A stretch of 64,000 nucleotides of DNA from Asanoa ishikariensis (GTDB lineage Bacteria; Actinomycetota; Actinomycetes; Mycobacteriales; Micromonosporaceae). The stretch covers positions 1,364,001 to 1,428,000 of the forward strand of contig NZ_FNQB01000002.1 in the NCBI RefSeq assembly GCF_900107455.1, in the 5' to 3' direction. The position numbers and the translations under genes are program-made. The notes beneath the pieces were generated by a model. The model saw only the letters and a list, made by a program, of their open reading frames with translations, ran no database searches and was not told the origin of the DNA. Below are positions 34,502 through 43,750 of this stretch, one piece after another; position 1 is the stretch's first letter; every line of letters starts with the position of its first letter.

Positions 34502-35245
34502 ATGACAGCGGTGATCGAAGTGCAGGAGTTACACAAGAGGTACGGCGACAAGGTCGCCGTCGACGACGTCTCCTTCCGGGTCGAGGAGGGGGAGATATTC
34601 GGGATCCTCGGGTCGAACGGCGCCGGGAAGACCACCACGGTCGAGTGCGTCGAAGGGCTGCGCCGGGCCGACCGGGGCACGATCCGGGTGTTCGGGCTCG
34701 ACCCGGTGCGCGACCGCGCCGAGCTGACCCAGCGGCTCGGCGTCCAGCTCCAGGGTGCCCACCTGCCCGAGAAGCTCCGGGTCGGCGAGGCGCTCGAGCT
34801 CTACCGGTCCTTCTACCGGCGCCCGGCCGATCCGGCGACGCTGATGGCGGCGCTGGGGCTCGACGGCATCCGGCAGACCCGGTTCGGCAAGCTCTCCGGC
34901 GGCCAGCAGCAGCGGCTCTCGATCGCGCTGGCGCTGATCGGCAACCCAAGGGTCGCGGTGCTCGACGAGCTCACCACCGGGCTCGACCCGCGCGCCCGGC
35001 GGGAGACCTGGCGGCTGATCGAGGACGTCCGGGCCGGCGGGGTCACGATCCTGCTGGTCACCCACTTCATGGACGAGGCCGAGCGCCTCTGCGACCGGGT
35101 CGCCGTGATCGATGCCGGCCGCGTGGTGGCCCTTGACACTCCGGCCGCACTGACCAAGCGGGCCGCCGCCGACCTCGGCGCCCCGCGGGCCACGCTGGAG
35201 GACGCCTTCGTGGCGCTGACCGGGGAGAACGCCGATGTCCACTGA
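34502..35245 (+). CDS. ABC exporter ATP-binding protein (drug-resistance type)
   Basis: A 247-residue ATPase: Walker A GSNGAGKTTTVECV, signature SGGQQQR, Walker B VAVLDELTTGLDPR, H-loop VTHFMDEAE. It belongs to the DrrA/CcmA-like group that exports drugs, lipids or polymers with a separate membrane subunit. It is the first of four genes in a row: ATPase, permease, sensor kinase and response regulator. Such sets often sense cell-envelope stress or an antibiotic and export it; the ligand here is unknown. Confidence 0.93.
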   Translation: MTAVIEVQELHKRYGDKVAVDDVSFRVEEGEIFGILGSNGAGKTTTVECVEGLRRADRGTIRVFGLDPVRDRAELTQRLGVQLQGAHLPEKLRVGEALELYRSFYRRPADPATLMAALGLDGIRQTRFGKLSGGQQQRLSIALALIGNPRVAVLDELTTGLDPRARRETWRLIEDVRAGGVTILLVTHFMDEAERLCDRVAVIDAGRVVALDTPAALTKRAAADLGAPRATLEDAFVALTGENADVH

Positions 35246-35981
35246 CACCCTGCGGCGGCTCACCGCCACCGAGTTCACCCTGTTCCTGCGCGACAAGATC
35301 GGGCCGATCTTCGGCGTGCTGTTCCCGACCACTCTGCTGTGCGTGTTCGGCAACATCGACTTCTTCACCGATCCGGCCAACGGCGTCGACGGGCAGCCGC
35401 TGCTGTACACGTACACGCCGATCCTGGTGGGTTTCGTGATCGCGATGTTGGCCCTGAACACCCTCCCGCCGACGCTGGCGAGCTACCGGGAGCAGGGCGT
35501 GCTGCGCCGGCTACGCACCACCCCGGTCGGCCCGGCCCAGGTCCTCGGCGCCCAGTTCGCGATCTGCCTCGGCACGGCGCTGGTCTCGGTCGTGCTGCTG
35601 CTCGCGGTGGCGCGACTCGGGTTCGACGTGCCGCTGCCCCGGCAACCGGTGGCGTTCGCGCTCAGTGCGGTGCTCGCCGCCTTGGCCCTGATCGGCGTCG
35701 CGGTGCTGGTCGCCGCGGTCACCCCGACCGCGAAGGCGGCCAACGCGATCGGGTCCGTGCTGTTCTACGTGCTGATGTTCTTCGCCGGGCTGTGGTTGCC
35801 GATCGAGGCCATGCCGCCCGCGCTGCGCCACGTGAGCGAGGCCACACCCCTGGGCGCGGCCGTCCAGGCGCTGGCCGACTCCACGGAGGGCCACTGGCCG
35901 CCGGCCTGGCGGCTGCTGCTGCTCGCCGGGTACGTGGTGGTGACCGCGCTACTCGGTGTCCGCCTCTTCCGGTGGGAGTAG
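35235..35981 (+). CDS. ABC-2 type exporter permease
   Basis: A 248-residue membrane protein with six predicted helices of the ABC-2 family (TLPPTLASYREQGVLRRLR is the cytoplasmic coupling segment after helix 2). Its start lies 11 bases inside the ATPase gene, so they are translated together and form the exporter. The histidine kinase gene follows nine bases after its stop. Confidence 0.92.
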   Translation: MSTDTLRRLTATEFTLFLRDKIGPIFGVLFPTTLLCVFGNIDFFTDPANGVDGQPLLYTYTPILVGFVIAMLALNTLPPTLASYREQGVLRRLRTTPVGPAQVLGAQFAICLGTALVSVVLLLAVARLGFDVPLPRQPVAFALSAVLAALALIGVAVLVAAVTPTAKAANAIGSVLFYVLMFFAGLWLPIEAMPPALRHVSEATPLGAAVQALADSTEGHWPPAWRLLLLAGYVVVTALLGVRLFRWE

Positions 35982-35990
35982 GTTCCAACA

Positions 35991-37232
35991 ATGCCGAACG
36001 CCATGCCGTGGGAGGACGTCGAAACCCGCGAGATGCGCTGGGTCCCGTACGCCAACGTCGCCCCGTACGTGCTCCTGGCGATCCTGGCCGGCATCAGCCC
36101 GCTGCTGGCCGACTCGGCCCGCGACACGCTGCTGATCACCGGGCTGTGCGTGCTGGCCGCCGTTTGGGTGCTGTGCCTCTACACCCTGCGGCCGGCCTGG
36201 CGCGTACGCCCGGTCCTGATGGCGGTGTTCTTCGTCGGGTTCCTGGCGATCCTGCTGACCCTCGTCGTGATCGCGCCCTGGTTCGGGTTCCTGACGCCGG
36301 CCGGCTACTTCTTCGCGTTCGGTGTGCTGCGGTGGCCGTGGCGGGTCCCTGGGGTCGCCGCGGTCGCCGTGGCGGCCGGCATCGCCCAGGCCTCCGGCAT
36401 CACGTTCGACTCCGGGCAGGGAGTCATCTGGTACGCGGCCATCATTCTGATCAATGCGGTGCCGATGTGCGCGTACGCCTGGATCGACTGGACCAGCGAC
36501 CAGGAGCGGGAGGAACGCCGGCGCGCGTTGACCGAGCTGAGCGAGGCCAACGCGCGGCTGGAGGCCACGCTAACCGAGAACGCCGCCCTGCACGAACGCC
36601 TGCTGACCCAGGCCCGGGAGGCCGGCGTCCACGACGAGCGGCAGCGGATGGCCGGGGAGATCCACGACACCCTGGCGCAGGGGCTGACCGGCATCATCAC
36701 CCAACTCCAGGCGGCCGAGCAGGCGGCCGCGGAGGCCGACCGGTGGCGGCGGCACCTGTCCGCCGCCACCGACCTGGCCCGGGAGAGCCTGCGGGAGGCC
36801 CGCCGGTCGGTGCACGCGCTGCGCCCCGAGCCGTTGCGTGATGCGAGGCTGGCCGGCGCACTGGCCGGGGTCGCCCAGAGTTGGTCGCGCCGGCACGGCA
36901 TCGCGGTCGAGGTGACCACGACCGGCACCGAGCGGCCGATGTCGCAGGAGGCGGAGCTGGCGCTGTTGCGTACCGCCCAGGAGGCCCTGGCCAACGTCGC
37001 GGCGCATGCCGGCGCCCGGCGCGTCGGCCTGACACTGTCCTATCTGGACGAATCGGTGGCGCTCGACGTGCGGGACGACGGGTGTGGGTTCGACCCGGCG
37101 CTGCCACCGGTGTCGGCCGGCGGCTACGGCCTGGTCGCGATGCGGCAGCGGATCGAGGGGCTGTCGGGGACCCTGCAGGTCGAGTCCGAGCCACGGTCCG
37201 GCACGGCGATCTCGGCGGCGGTGCCGGCATGA
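35991..37232 (+). CDS. Sensor histidine kinase, NarL/DesK type
   Basis: A 413-residue membrane kinase. Five or six helices fill residues 20-155, followed by a coiled coil, HisKA_3 with the phospho-acceptor in RMAGEIHDTLAQGLTG, and an HATPase domain (QEALANVAAHAGARRV, DVRDDGCGFDP, GYGLVAMRQRIEGLSG). With few extracellular residues between helices, it probably senses the membrane itself or a membrane-bound ligand, as DesK and LiaS do. Its stop overlaps the response regulator start by four bases. Confidence 0.94.
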   Translation: MPNAMPWEDVETREMRWVPYANVAPYVLLAILAGISPLLADSARDTLLITGLCVLAAVWVLCLYTLRPAWRVRPVLMAVFFVGFLAILLTLVVIAPWFGFLTPAGYFFAFGVLRWPWRVPGVAAVAVAAGIAQASGITFDSGQGVIWYAAIILINAVPMCAYAWIDWTSDQEREERRRALTELSEANARLEATLTENAALHERLLTQAREAGVHDERQRMAGEIHDTLAQGLTGIITQLQAAEQAAAEADRWRRHLSAATDLARESLREARRSVHALRPEPLRDARLAGALAGVAQSWSRRHGIAVEVTTTGTERPMSQEAELALLRTAQEALANVAAHAGARRVGLTLSYLDESVALDVRDDGCGFDPALPPVSAGGYGLVAMRQRIEGLSGTLQVESEPRSGTAISAAVPA

Positions 37233-37858
37233 TCACGCTGCTGGTCGTCGACGACCACCCGGTCGTACGCAATGGTCTGTCGGGCATGTTCGCCAGTGAC
37301 CCGGACTTCGAGGTGGTCGGCGAGGCCGGCGACGGCGACGAGGCGGTGCGGCTGGCCCGGGCGCTGCGGCCCGACGTGATCCTGATGGACCTGCGGATGC
37401 CTGGCACCGACGGGGTCACCGCGATCGCCTCGCTTTCCAGGCTCGGTGTCGAGAGTCGGGTGCTGGTGCTGACGACGTACGACACCGACAGCTACGTGGT
37501 GCCGGCGATCGAGGCGGGAGCGACCGGCTACCTGCTCAAGGACGCACCGCGCGACGAGTTGCTGCGGGCGGTGCGGGCGGCGGCGCGGGGCGAGTCGGTG
37601 TTGGCGCCCGCGGTGGCCGGCCGGCTGATGAACCGGGTCCGCGCACCCGGCGCGGGGCCGCTCAGCCAGCGCGAGCTGCAGGTGCTCGAGCTCGTCGCGG
37701 CCGGGAAGAACAACCGGGAGGCGGCGGCCACGCTGTTCATCAGCGAGGCGACCGTCAAGACGCACCTGCTCAACATCTACGCCAAGCTCGGCGTGGGGGA
37801 TCGGGCGGCCGCGGTGGCGGAGGCGTTCCACCGCGGCCTGCTTACGCCCAAGGGGTAG
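37229..37858 (+). CDS. Response regulator, NarL/LuxR type
   Basis: A 209-residue partner of the upstream kinase. The receiver domain has the acidic pair in VVDDHPVV, phospho-acceptor Asp in VILMDLRMPG, Thr in LVLTTYD and Lys in YLLKDAP; the C-terminal LuxR helix-turn-helix is LSQRELQVLELVAAGKNNRE to HLLNIYAKLGV. The ATGA overlap with the kinase supports a two-component operon that probably controls the adjacent exporter. A strong hairpin follows its stop. Confidence 0.95.
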   Translation: MITLLVVDDHPVVRNGLSGMFASDPDFEVVGEAGDGDEAVRLARALRPDVILMDLRMPGTDGVTAIASLSRLGVESRVLVLTTYDTDSYVVPAIEAGATGYLLKDAPRDELLRAVRAAARGESVLAPAVAGRLMNRVRAPGAGPLSQRELQVLELVAAGKNNREAAATLFISEATVKTHLLNIYAKLGVGDRAAAVAEAFHRGLLTPKG

Positions 37859-37865
37859 TCAGGTC

Positions 37866-37939
37866 GGTGCGTCGCCGCCTCCTGGGGGAGAGGCGACGGC
37901 GCACCCGGTGGTCGCTCGGCTTTGCGGAGAGAAGCGACC
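37866..37939. terminator. Two consecutive hairpins between convergent genes
   Basis: A 16-bp stem with two imperfect positions (arms 37866-37881 and 37890-37905) is followed by a 7-bp stem (37910-37916 with 37933-37939). They sit between the response regulator and the convergent DsrE-like gene and probably stop transcription from both sides, although no T-run is seen. Confidence 0.55.
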
Positions 37940-37983
37940 GCCGACAATGGGTACGAGCGGCGGTCGCGTGGGGTTCATCCGGC

Positions 37984-38349
37984 TTAGTAACTGAAGGTCG
38001 TAGCTCCCTCGTCGCCGATCCACTCCCACATCGGCACCGTGCCGCCGATGTCGGCGTTGTCGATCAGGTCGCCCTTGTCGAGCTTGCGGGCGTCGAAGCA
38101 GATCGGGCAGACGAGCAGCTTGCCGCCCGCCGCCGCGTACCGCCGGGTCAGGTCGGCCAGCGGCGGGCAGCCGTCACAGGCCACGCCGACCGCGATGCCG
38201 TCCAGGGCCAGCCGGGTGGCCTCTTTGGTCAGGAACATCAGCGTCGGGCGGCCCGACTCGGCGGCACCGACCGCGACCAGGAACGCGACGGTGACCTTCT
38301 CCGGGTCTTCCAGGCCGGTGGTCAGGCTGACAACGGCTTTACCAGGCAT
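37984..38349 (-). CDS. DsrE-like small protein with conserved cysteines
   Basis: A 121-residue DsrE/F-fold protein with VVSLTTGLEDPEKVTVAFL at the start. Two Cys pairs stand out, VACDGCPPL and VCPICFDAR, which may be redox-active, carry sulfur or bind a metal. GAGGAGGAAG precedes the ATG. It is the third gene of a minus-strand set after the LAL regulator (32 bases away), so it may be its target or partner. The long upstream extension of the frame is a shadow. Confidence 0.85.
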   Translation of the reverse strand: MPGKAVVSLTTGLEDPEKVTVAFLVAVGAAESGRPTLMFLTKEATRLALDGIAVGVACDGCPPLADLTRRYAAAGGKLLVCPICFDARKLDKGDLIDNADIGGTVPMWEWIGDEGATTFSY

Positions 38350-38381
38350 TTCTTCCTCCTCGGTGTGGTTCTGGCTACACG

Positions 38382-41006
38382 CTAGGCAGCCGGACCGTCC
38401 GAGGAATGGGGAGAAATCCCTAACTTGTGTGCGCGGGCCGCCGCCTGGCCCCGGCTGGTCACACCGAGCCGGGCCAGCACGGCCGACACGTGGTGGTCGA
38501 CGGTCTTCGGCGCCAGCCGCAGTCGCAGCGCGATGTCGGCGTTCGACATCCCGTCGGCGATCAGCCGGAGCACCTCGGCCTGGCGCGCGGTCAGACCGGC
38601 CGGGTGGTCGGCGGTCGTCTTCCTCGGACCCCGGGGAATCTTTTCGATGCCTCGTTGGCGCAGGTCGGCGCGCAGCCAGGCGGCCGCCTGCGTGGCGCCC
38701 AGCGCGTCGAGGCCGCGGACCGCTTCCGTGGCCGCCGTCCGGTCGCCCAGTCCGAGTGACTCGATTCGCAGAAACTGGCCGCCACGCCCTTCCCATTCTG
38801 CGGCGGCTTGACGCCAGTCGCCTTCGATCATCCGGCGGTACGCGGTGAGCGCGTCGGCAGGCGCATGGGCACCGCCGCCCGCCTGCCAGAGCCGGAACGC
38901 CAACTCTCCACTGTGGGGAGCGGCGTGCTGCCCGGTCGCGCGGTCGAGGGCAGCGCGCACCTCCTCGGCCGCTCGCTCCGGCTCGCCGTACCACCGGAAG
39001 TGTTCGGCTCGTGCGCTCTTGGTCGGGGCGACCCATTGCATCTCGCGGGCCGGACCCGCGTGGCGGTCGGCCTCGTCGAGGTGCGCGCGGGCGCTTTCTC
39101 GCTCGCCGCGGGCGCCGTGGATGCGGCCGAGGACGACCAGCGCCGGCACCCGACCGACGCCACCCTGCGCGGGGAGGCGCAACGACTCCTCGGCGTCGGC
39201 CAGCGCGCCGGGCCAGTCGCCGGACTGGAGCTTGACCCCGGCCCGGGTGCCCAGCAGACATTGCAGGTAGCCGTCGAGATCCTGGTCCCGGGCGTACGCG
39301 ACGGCCCGGTCGAGCGCCGGCCCGGCGTCGGTGAACCGGGCCTGTTCGGCGAGCCCGCCCGCGAGGTTGAGCAGCGCCCTGGTCGCGTGGTCCGCATATT
39401 TGTGTGCGGCCGCCTGTGAGTGCGCCTGCTCCAGGGTCTCCTGACCGCCGGGACGTTCGAGCTGCATCTGCGAGCTGCCCACGTTGATCGCGGCGTGGAT
39501 CGCGGTCTCGTCGTCGCCGAACTCCTCCGCGAGGCTCCGGGCCTTTTCGCCCAGCTCGATCGCGCCGACGAAGTCGTAGTCGAGCATCCGCAGCTGCGAC
39601 AGGTTGCTGTAGGCCATCGCCAGCTCCCGGCCGGGCTTTTCGGCAGCCAACACCGCGACGGCGTGGTCAGCCGCCGTGCGGGACTCCGCCGAGTCGCCCG
39701 CCCACCAGGCGATCCGGGACAGCCAACGCCAGCCGGCGCCGAGGGGTTCCGGATCGCCGAGCTGTTGCCGGATCGCGATCGCCTCGCGTCGGGGGGCCAG
39801 GCCGTCCTTGGCGGTCCCGGCGAGGTAAGCCGCGACCGAGTAGCGCTCCAGCAGTTCGGCGCGTTGGGCCGGCGGCAGCCGGTCGGCGTGCGCGGCGGCG
39901 GCCCGGTAGTGGTCGGCCGCTTCGCGCCGGGCACCCTGCCTGGCGGCCGCCGCTGCGGCGATCCGGCCCCAGCGCAGCACCGCGTCGGCGTCGCCGGCGC
40001 CTCTCGCGTGGTGGACGAGCCGGCCGGGGTCGGCACCGTCGTGCTCCGTCAGGGCCGCCAGCGCGATCGCGTGCAGCGCGGCGCGCTGCCGTGGGGCGAG
40101 GGAGTCTTCGACGGCCGTGCGCAGCAGCTCGTGCCGGTAGGCGACGCCGTCGTCCGTCGGCACCAGGACGCCGGCGGCCACGCAGGAGTCGATCTGGTCG
40201 TCGCGGCCGACGAGCAGTGCTTTGTCGGCCCTTCCCGGCACGACGGCGACGAGCCGGGCCAGGTCGCCGGCCGCTTCCGGCAGCGCACGGATGCGGTCGA
40301 GGATCAGGCCGCGTACGGTGTCCGGCGCCCGGTCGCCGGCCGCGCCGAGCAGTTCGGTGAGCAGCAGGGGGTTGCCGCCGGTCAGGGCGAGCACGGTTTG
40401 GGCGTCTCGGCCGGCCTTCGCGGCTTCTTGCTCCACCCGAGCTGCGGACAGCACGGCGAGGTTGATCCGGGTGCCGCGCAGGGCGGCGATCACCCGGTGC
40501 AGGGGGTGTCCGGCGCCCACCTCGTCGTCGCGGTAGGTGACCACGAGCAGTGCCCTTTGCTGGCCCATCCGGCGGCCGAGCAGCACCAGCAGGTCGAGGG
40601 TCGCCTCGTCGGCCCAGTGCGCGTCCTCGACGACGAGAACTTTTCTGACCACCGGGTGGTCGAGATCGTCGAGCAGGGCGGCGAGGAGCTCCTCCGGGGG
40701 CGCGCCGGCCTTGAGCCGGTCGGCCAGCGGGCCGCCGGTGTGGCGGGCGATGTCGTGCACGGGACCGAGCGCCCGCGGGGTGACCAGCGGGTCGCACCAT
40801 CCCCAGTGGAACCTGACGCGGCCGCCGGCGCGGCGGGCGAACTCGCCCACCAGCGCGGACTTGCCTACGCCGGCCTCACCCGCGACCAGCGCGACGCGGC
40901 CGCCGGTCGCGCTGGACCGCAGCAGGTCGTCGAGCACGGCCAGCGGGGCGGCCCGCTCCCACAGCTCCACCTGCCGATTTTCCCACCGCGGGGCGTGGTC
41001 GGTCAT
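38382..41006 (-). CDS. Large ATP-binding LuxR-family (LAL) transcriptional regulator
   Basis: An 874-residue regulator. Walker A GEAGVGKSALVGEFA is near residue 45, Walker B VLVVEDAHWADEATLDLL near 135; a long helical TPR-like region covers about 350-790; and the C-terminal LuxR helix-turn-helix is LTARQAEVLRLIADGMSNAD to VSAVLARLGVTS. LALs are ATP-dependent activators of specialised metabolism or carbon use, in the MalT/AAA-STAND style. It starts four bases inside the upstream 180-residue gene. Its effector is unknown. Confidence 0.93.
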   Translation of the reverse strand: MTDHAPRWENRQVELWERAAPLAVLDDLLRSSATGGRVALVAGEAGVGKSALVGEFARRAGGRVRFHWGWCDPLVTPRALGPVHDIARHTGGPLADRLKAGAPPEELLAALLDDLDHPVVRKVLVVEDAHWADEATLDLLVLLGRRMGQQRALLVVTYRDDEVGAGHPLHRVIAALRGTRINLAVLSAARVEQEAAKAGRDAQTVLALTGGNPLLLTELLGAAGDRAPDTVRGLILDRIRALPEAAGDLARLVAVVPGRADKALLVGRDDQIDSCVAAGVLVPTDDGVAYRHELLRTAVEDSLAPRQRAALHAIALAALTEHDGADPGRLVHHARGAGDADAVLRWGRIAAAAAARQGARREAADHYRAAAAHADRLPPAQRAELLERYSVAAYLAGTAKDGLAPRREAIAIRQQLGDPEPLGAGWRWLSRIAWWAGDSAESRTAADHAVAVLAAEKPGRELAMAYSNLSQLRMLDYDFVGAIELGEKARSLAEEFGDDETAIHAAINVGSSQMQLERPGGQETLEQAHSQAAAHKYADHATRALLNLAGGLAEQARFTDAGPALDRAVAYARDQDLDGYLQCLLGTRAGVKLQSGDWPGALADAEESLRLPAQGGVGRVPALVVLGRIHGARGERESARAHLDEADRHAGPAREMQWVAPTKSARAEHFRWYGEPERAAEEVRAALDRATGQHAAPHSGELAFRLWQAGGGAHAPADALTAYRRMIEGDWRQAAAEWEGRGGQFLRIESLGLGDRTAATEAVRGLDALGATQAAAWLRADLRQRGIEKIPRGPRKTTADHPAGLTARQAEVLRLIADGMSNADIALRLRLAPKTVDHHVSAVLARLGVTSRGQAAARAHKLGISPHSSDGPAA

Positions 41007-41545
41007 CCACCGTCCCGGTCCTCCACGAGTTGCAGGAGGCCGTGCGTGAACCAGAGTCGCTTGTTGGCCGTCTCCACCAGCCAGCGGGCCGGCACGTCGG
41101 GATCTCTCTGGCGCGCGTCGGGCCAGCGGTCCAGGGTGTCGGCTACCACGCAGGACCAGGGCTCGGGTGCCTCGGGCAGGACCGGCCGCGGTGCGTCCTT
41201 GGCGCGGACCAGGGTGCCGTCGATGACCACGTTGGCGGCGCCGATGATCGCCTGCCAGCGCAGGTCGGGCCAGAGCGGCAGCCGCCAGTGGAGGACGGTC
41301 GCGGTGACGTCGCCGACGCGTACCGCCTCCTGGTGGTCCTCCGGTCCCAGCACCGCGTGCAGCAGATCCAGTCCGCGCGGCGCTCGTGCCGAGTGGAGCA
41401 TCGTCTGCCAGCGGTTGAACGCGTTGAGGTAGTCGGCCTTGGTGGCGCCGAGCCGGGTGTACGCGTCCTTGACCAGCTCAGGCTGGTAGTCGGCCATCCG
41501 CCTCAGCAGCGTGAGAGCGAACTCGCGGCGCGCGAACCCGTACAC
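41003..41545 (-). CDS. Conserved hypothetical protein upstream of the LAL regulator
   Basis: A 180-residue protein with no signal or membrane segment. It contains VKDAYTRLGATKADYLNAFN, a basic N terminus (FARREFALTLLRRM), and Trp-rich stretches (HWRLPLWPDLRW; KRLWFTHGLLQLVED). I recognise no family. Overlap with the LAL start (four bases) indicates co-translation, so it may modulate the regulator. The first ATG was used. Confidence 0.65.
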   Translation of the reverse strand: MYGFARREFALTLLRRMADYQPELVKDAYTRLGATKADYLNAFNRWQTMLHSARAPRGLDLLHAVLGPEDHQEAVRVGDVTATVLHWRLPLWPDLRWQAIIGAANVVIDGTLVRAKDAPRPVLPEAPEPWSCVVADTLDRWPDARQRDPDVPARWLVETANKRLWFTHGLLQLVEDRDGG

Positions 41546-41558
41546 CCGGTCGACGCTA

Positions 41559-41900
41559 CTAGCTGGTCAAACAGAAGGGGTGGCCCTCCGGGTCGGTGAG
41601 CACCACCCACGTGTCGCCGGGTTGGAAATCGGGCTTGCCGGCGCCGAGCTGTAGTGCGCGCTCGACGCCTTTCGCCAGGTCGGGGACGCTGAAGTCGAGG
41701 TGGGCGTGCTTGGCCGGGTCGGGCCAGCCCGGCCCCTGGTAGTCGGCGACGCGCTGGAAGCCGAGCTTCGGGCCGTTCTTGTTTTCGAGGTAGTGGAAGT
41801 CATCGTCCTGGTAGCCGGGAGCCCAGCCGGTGAGCTCGGCGTAGAAGCCGGCCAGCTTGGCGGGGTCGGCGGTGTCGATGACGATCGCGGCGAGGTTCAT
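41559..41900 (-). CDS. VOC family (glyoxalase-fold) protein
   Basis: A 113-residue single-domain VOC protein: NLAAIVIDTADPAKLAGFYA at the start, HLDFSVPDL in the middle and VLTDPEGHPFCLTS at the end. The His and Glu in HLDF and DPEGHPF positions would form the metal site with partners from the dimer. Function within this large family is unknown. It lies 13 bases from the 180-residue gene and faces the AraC gene head to head. Confidence 0.88.
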   Translation of the reverse strand: MNLAAIVIDTADPAKLAGFYAELTGWAPGYQDDDFHYLENKNGPKLGFQRVADYQGPGWPDPAKHAHLDFSVPDLAKGVERALQLGAGKPDFQPGDTWVVLTDPEGHPFCLTS

Positions 41901-41984
41901 GCGTCCCAGCGTGCTGCCGTGGGTGGCCTGCGGGCTTGAAAATCCTTGCCCATTCTTGTCGTACGGCCGTCGTAGCGTGCTCAC

Positions 41985-42788
41985 ATGCAGACGGGGCGCA
42001 CGCTGGCCACGGGGCCGGGTTTCACGGTGGGGGTGGTGACCTGCACCGACGACCACGCGGGTTGGTCGCCGGTGGAGTCGACCCGCGCGCACGCCGTTGT
42101 GCTGCCCCGCCGGGGCCTGTTCCGCCGCATGGTCGACGGGGTGGGCGTCGACCTGGACCCGACCGTGGGCTACCTGTCTGTGCCGGCGGCGGAGGAGCGC
42201 TTCGCCCATCCCCACGGCGGCGACGTGTGCACGGCTCTCTCGGTGTCCGCCGCGCTGTGGCGGAGCGTGGCGGGTGATCGGCGGTCGCGGTCCGCGATCT
42301 ATGTCGACGGGCGCCTCGACCTGGCCCATCGCCGCTTGCTCCGGGCGGCGTCGGGTTTTGACCGCGACTATCGGCTGGTGGAGTCGCTGGTCGCGCTGCT
42401 CGGGCTGGTGGCGTCCCGGTCGTCGGCTGCGCCGGTGCCGGCCGCCGGTTTGGGGTCGGCCGCCGACCGCCTGTTGGTGGCGCGCGCCCGTGCGGCGATC
42501 GCCGCCGACGACCCGGCGGCGCGCGGGCTGCTGCCGCTGGCTGGGTTTCTGTCCGCGTCGCCTTATCGGTTGAGTCGCGTGTTCAGCCGGGAGATGGGGG
42601 TGTCCTTGACCCACTACCGCAACCGGGTGCGGGTCGGCCGCGCCCTCGATCGCCTGTCCGGGGGCGACACCGACGGCGCGCGCCTGGCGTCGGACCTGGG
42701 CTTCGCCGACCAGGCCCACCTATGCCGCACCATCCGCACGCACGTCGGCCACACCCCCACGGAGGTCCGCATGCTGCTAACCCACTAG
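41985..42788 (+). CDS. AraC family transcriptional regulator
   Basis: A 267-residue regulator. The C-terminal 100 residues hold the two helix-turn-helix units (LAGFLSASPYRLSRVFSREM, and LASDLGFADQAHLCRTIRTH), ending in the usual GHTPTEVR. The N-terminal 150 residues form a cupin-like sensing domain with no close known type. It is divergent from the VOC gene, with 84 bases between starts, so it may control it. A 269-base gap to the DUF624 gene follows; it holds no convincing gene. Confidence 0.9.
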   Translation: MQTGRTLATGPGFTVGVVTCTDDHAGWSPVESTRAHAVVLPRRGLFRRMVDGVGVDLDPTVGYLSVPAAEERFAHPHGGDVCTALSVSAALWRSVAGDRRSRSAIYVDGRLDLAHRRLLRAASGFDRDYRLVESLVALLGLVASRSSAAPVPAAGLGSAADRLLVARARAAIAADDPAARGLLPLAGFLSASPYRLSRVFSREMGVSLTHYRNRVRVGRALDRLSGGDTDGARLASDLGFADQAHLCRTIRTHVGHTPTEVRMLLTH

Positions 42789-43057
42789 CAGCCCGACGCG
42801 GCTACGGCATGCTGCTCGCCGACCGGCTGGTCCGCGACCGCAAGCTACGCGTCGAGCCGCCTCGACCGTGCCGAACCGGCGGCGCAGGCAGCCCATAGGT
42901 CGCTACAGGCGAAGCCAAAGCCGGTGGCGCAGCCAAGGCCGCCAGCAGGGCTGGATGGTGCCGCAAGGTGACAGCCAATCCGTGCCCGCGGTCCGAGCGA
43001 AACGGGATCGCCGATTCCGGCCCGAGATCATCTCGGCGCTGTCCGTCGGTGCTTCGG

Positions 43058-43750
43058 TTATGGCGTTGGCTGTGTTGCCGGCGTGGGGCTCAGGCGGCGG
43101 GTGACGACGTGGAGGGCGTAAAGGGCGTAGCCGACCAGGCAGGCGGCCAGGATCGGGTGCACGAGCAGCGCGAGCAGGCCGGCAAGGCCGATCACGCCCG
43201 CCGAGGCGGCGACCATGCCTGGCCCGGCGCCGGCGGCGGCCTTCGCCGCCGATCGCCAGGCTGCCGCGCTTGCGGCGGTGCCGAAAGGCGCCTCCGCCGA
43301 CCCGTCGTTGCCCGTGTTCGCTGGCGGGGCGGTGAGCGCGTTCGGGGTTGACACCGCGACCGTTGCGGCGAGACCTCCGCCGAGGGCGACCAGCGCGAGC
43401 GCGGCGTAGCCGCACGCCGCCGCGGCGATCACGGCGGTCAACCCGACCACGACCGCACCCCCAGGCACACGGCCGTTGGAGACGGCGGCGAGATCGACGG
43501 TGACCAACCACGCCGCCGCCAACACGGCCGCGGTCGCCAGCGCGCCGGGGAGCAGGGTGCGCCGGAAGACGCGCCAGCACGTACGCGGACCTGGCCAGCG
43601 GTCGTGGGTCAGGAACTCGTGCACCGCGAAGCTGGCGGTGGCGAACGCCGCGCCGGTCGTGAGGACCGGCAGCGACGTCGCCACCATCAGTAGGCCGAGC
43701 ACCGCTACGTCGGTGGCGACGCGTACGGTGTCGCGCCAGTCGGGTTTCAT
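43058..43750 (-). CDS. DUF624 (YesL-like) membrane protein
   Basis: A 230-residue protein with about five membrane helices, starting with KPDWRDTVRVATDVAVLG. DUF624 proteins such as Bacillus YesL accompany sugar ABC importers in pectin, rhamnogalacturonan and other glycan loci; their role is not established. The ATG overlaps the permease stop by four bases, making it the last gene of the transporter operon. An Ala-rich stretch in the second half varies from relatives. Confidence 0.83.
   Translation of the reverse strand: MKPDWRDTVRVATDVAVLGLLMVATSLPVLTTGAAFATASFAVHEFLTHDRWPGPRTCWRVFRRTLLPGALATAAVLAAAWLVTVDLAAVSNGRVPGGAVVVGLTAVIAAAACGYAALALVALGGGLAATVAVSTPNALTAPPANTGNDGSAEAPFGTAASAAAWRSAAKAAAGAGPGMVAASAGVIGLAGLLALLVHPILAACLVGYALYALHVVTRRLSPTPATQPTP

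Noticed and set aside
38039-38848. 269-codon plus-strand frame opposite the DsrE-like gene
   Set aside because: Antisense and Arg/Pro-rich; the minus-strand gene has a strong ribosome site and conserved cysteines.
39420-41432. 670-codon plus-strand reading frame opposite the LAL regulator
   Set aside because: Antisense shadow of the GC-rich regulator gene, which has clear Walker and LuxR motifs; the plus-strand product is low-complexity and Val/Gly/Arg-rich.
42789-43057. Possible gene or gene remnant after the AraC gene (a stretch reading GMLLADRLVRDRKLRVE)
   Set aside because: Too short, stops soon after, and has no ribosome site or recognisable family; may be a decayed fragment but cannot be supported.
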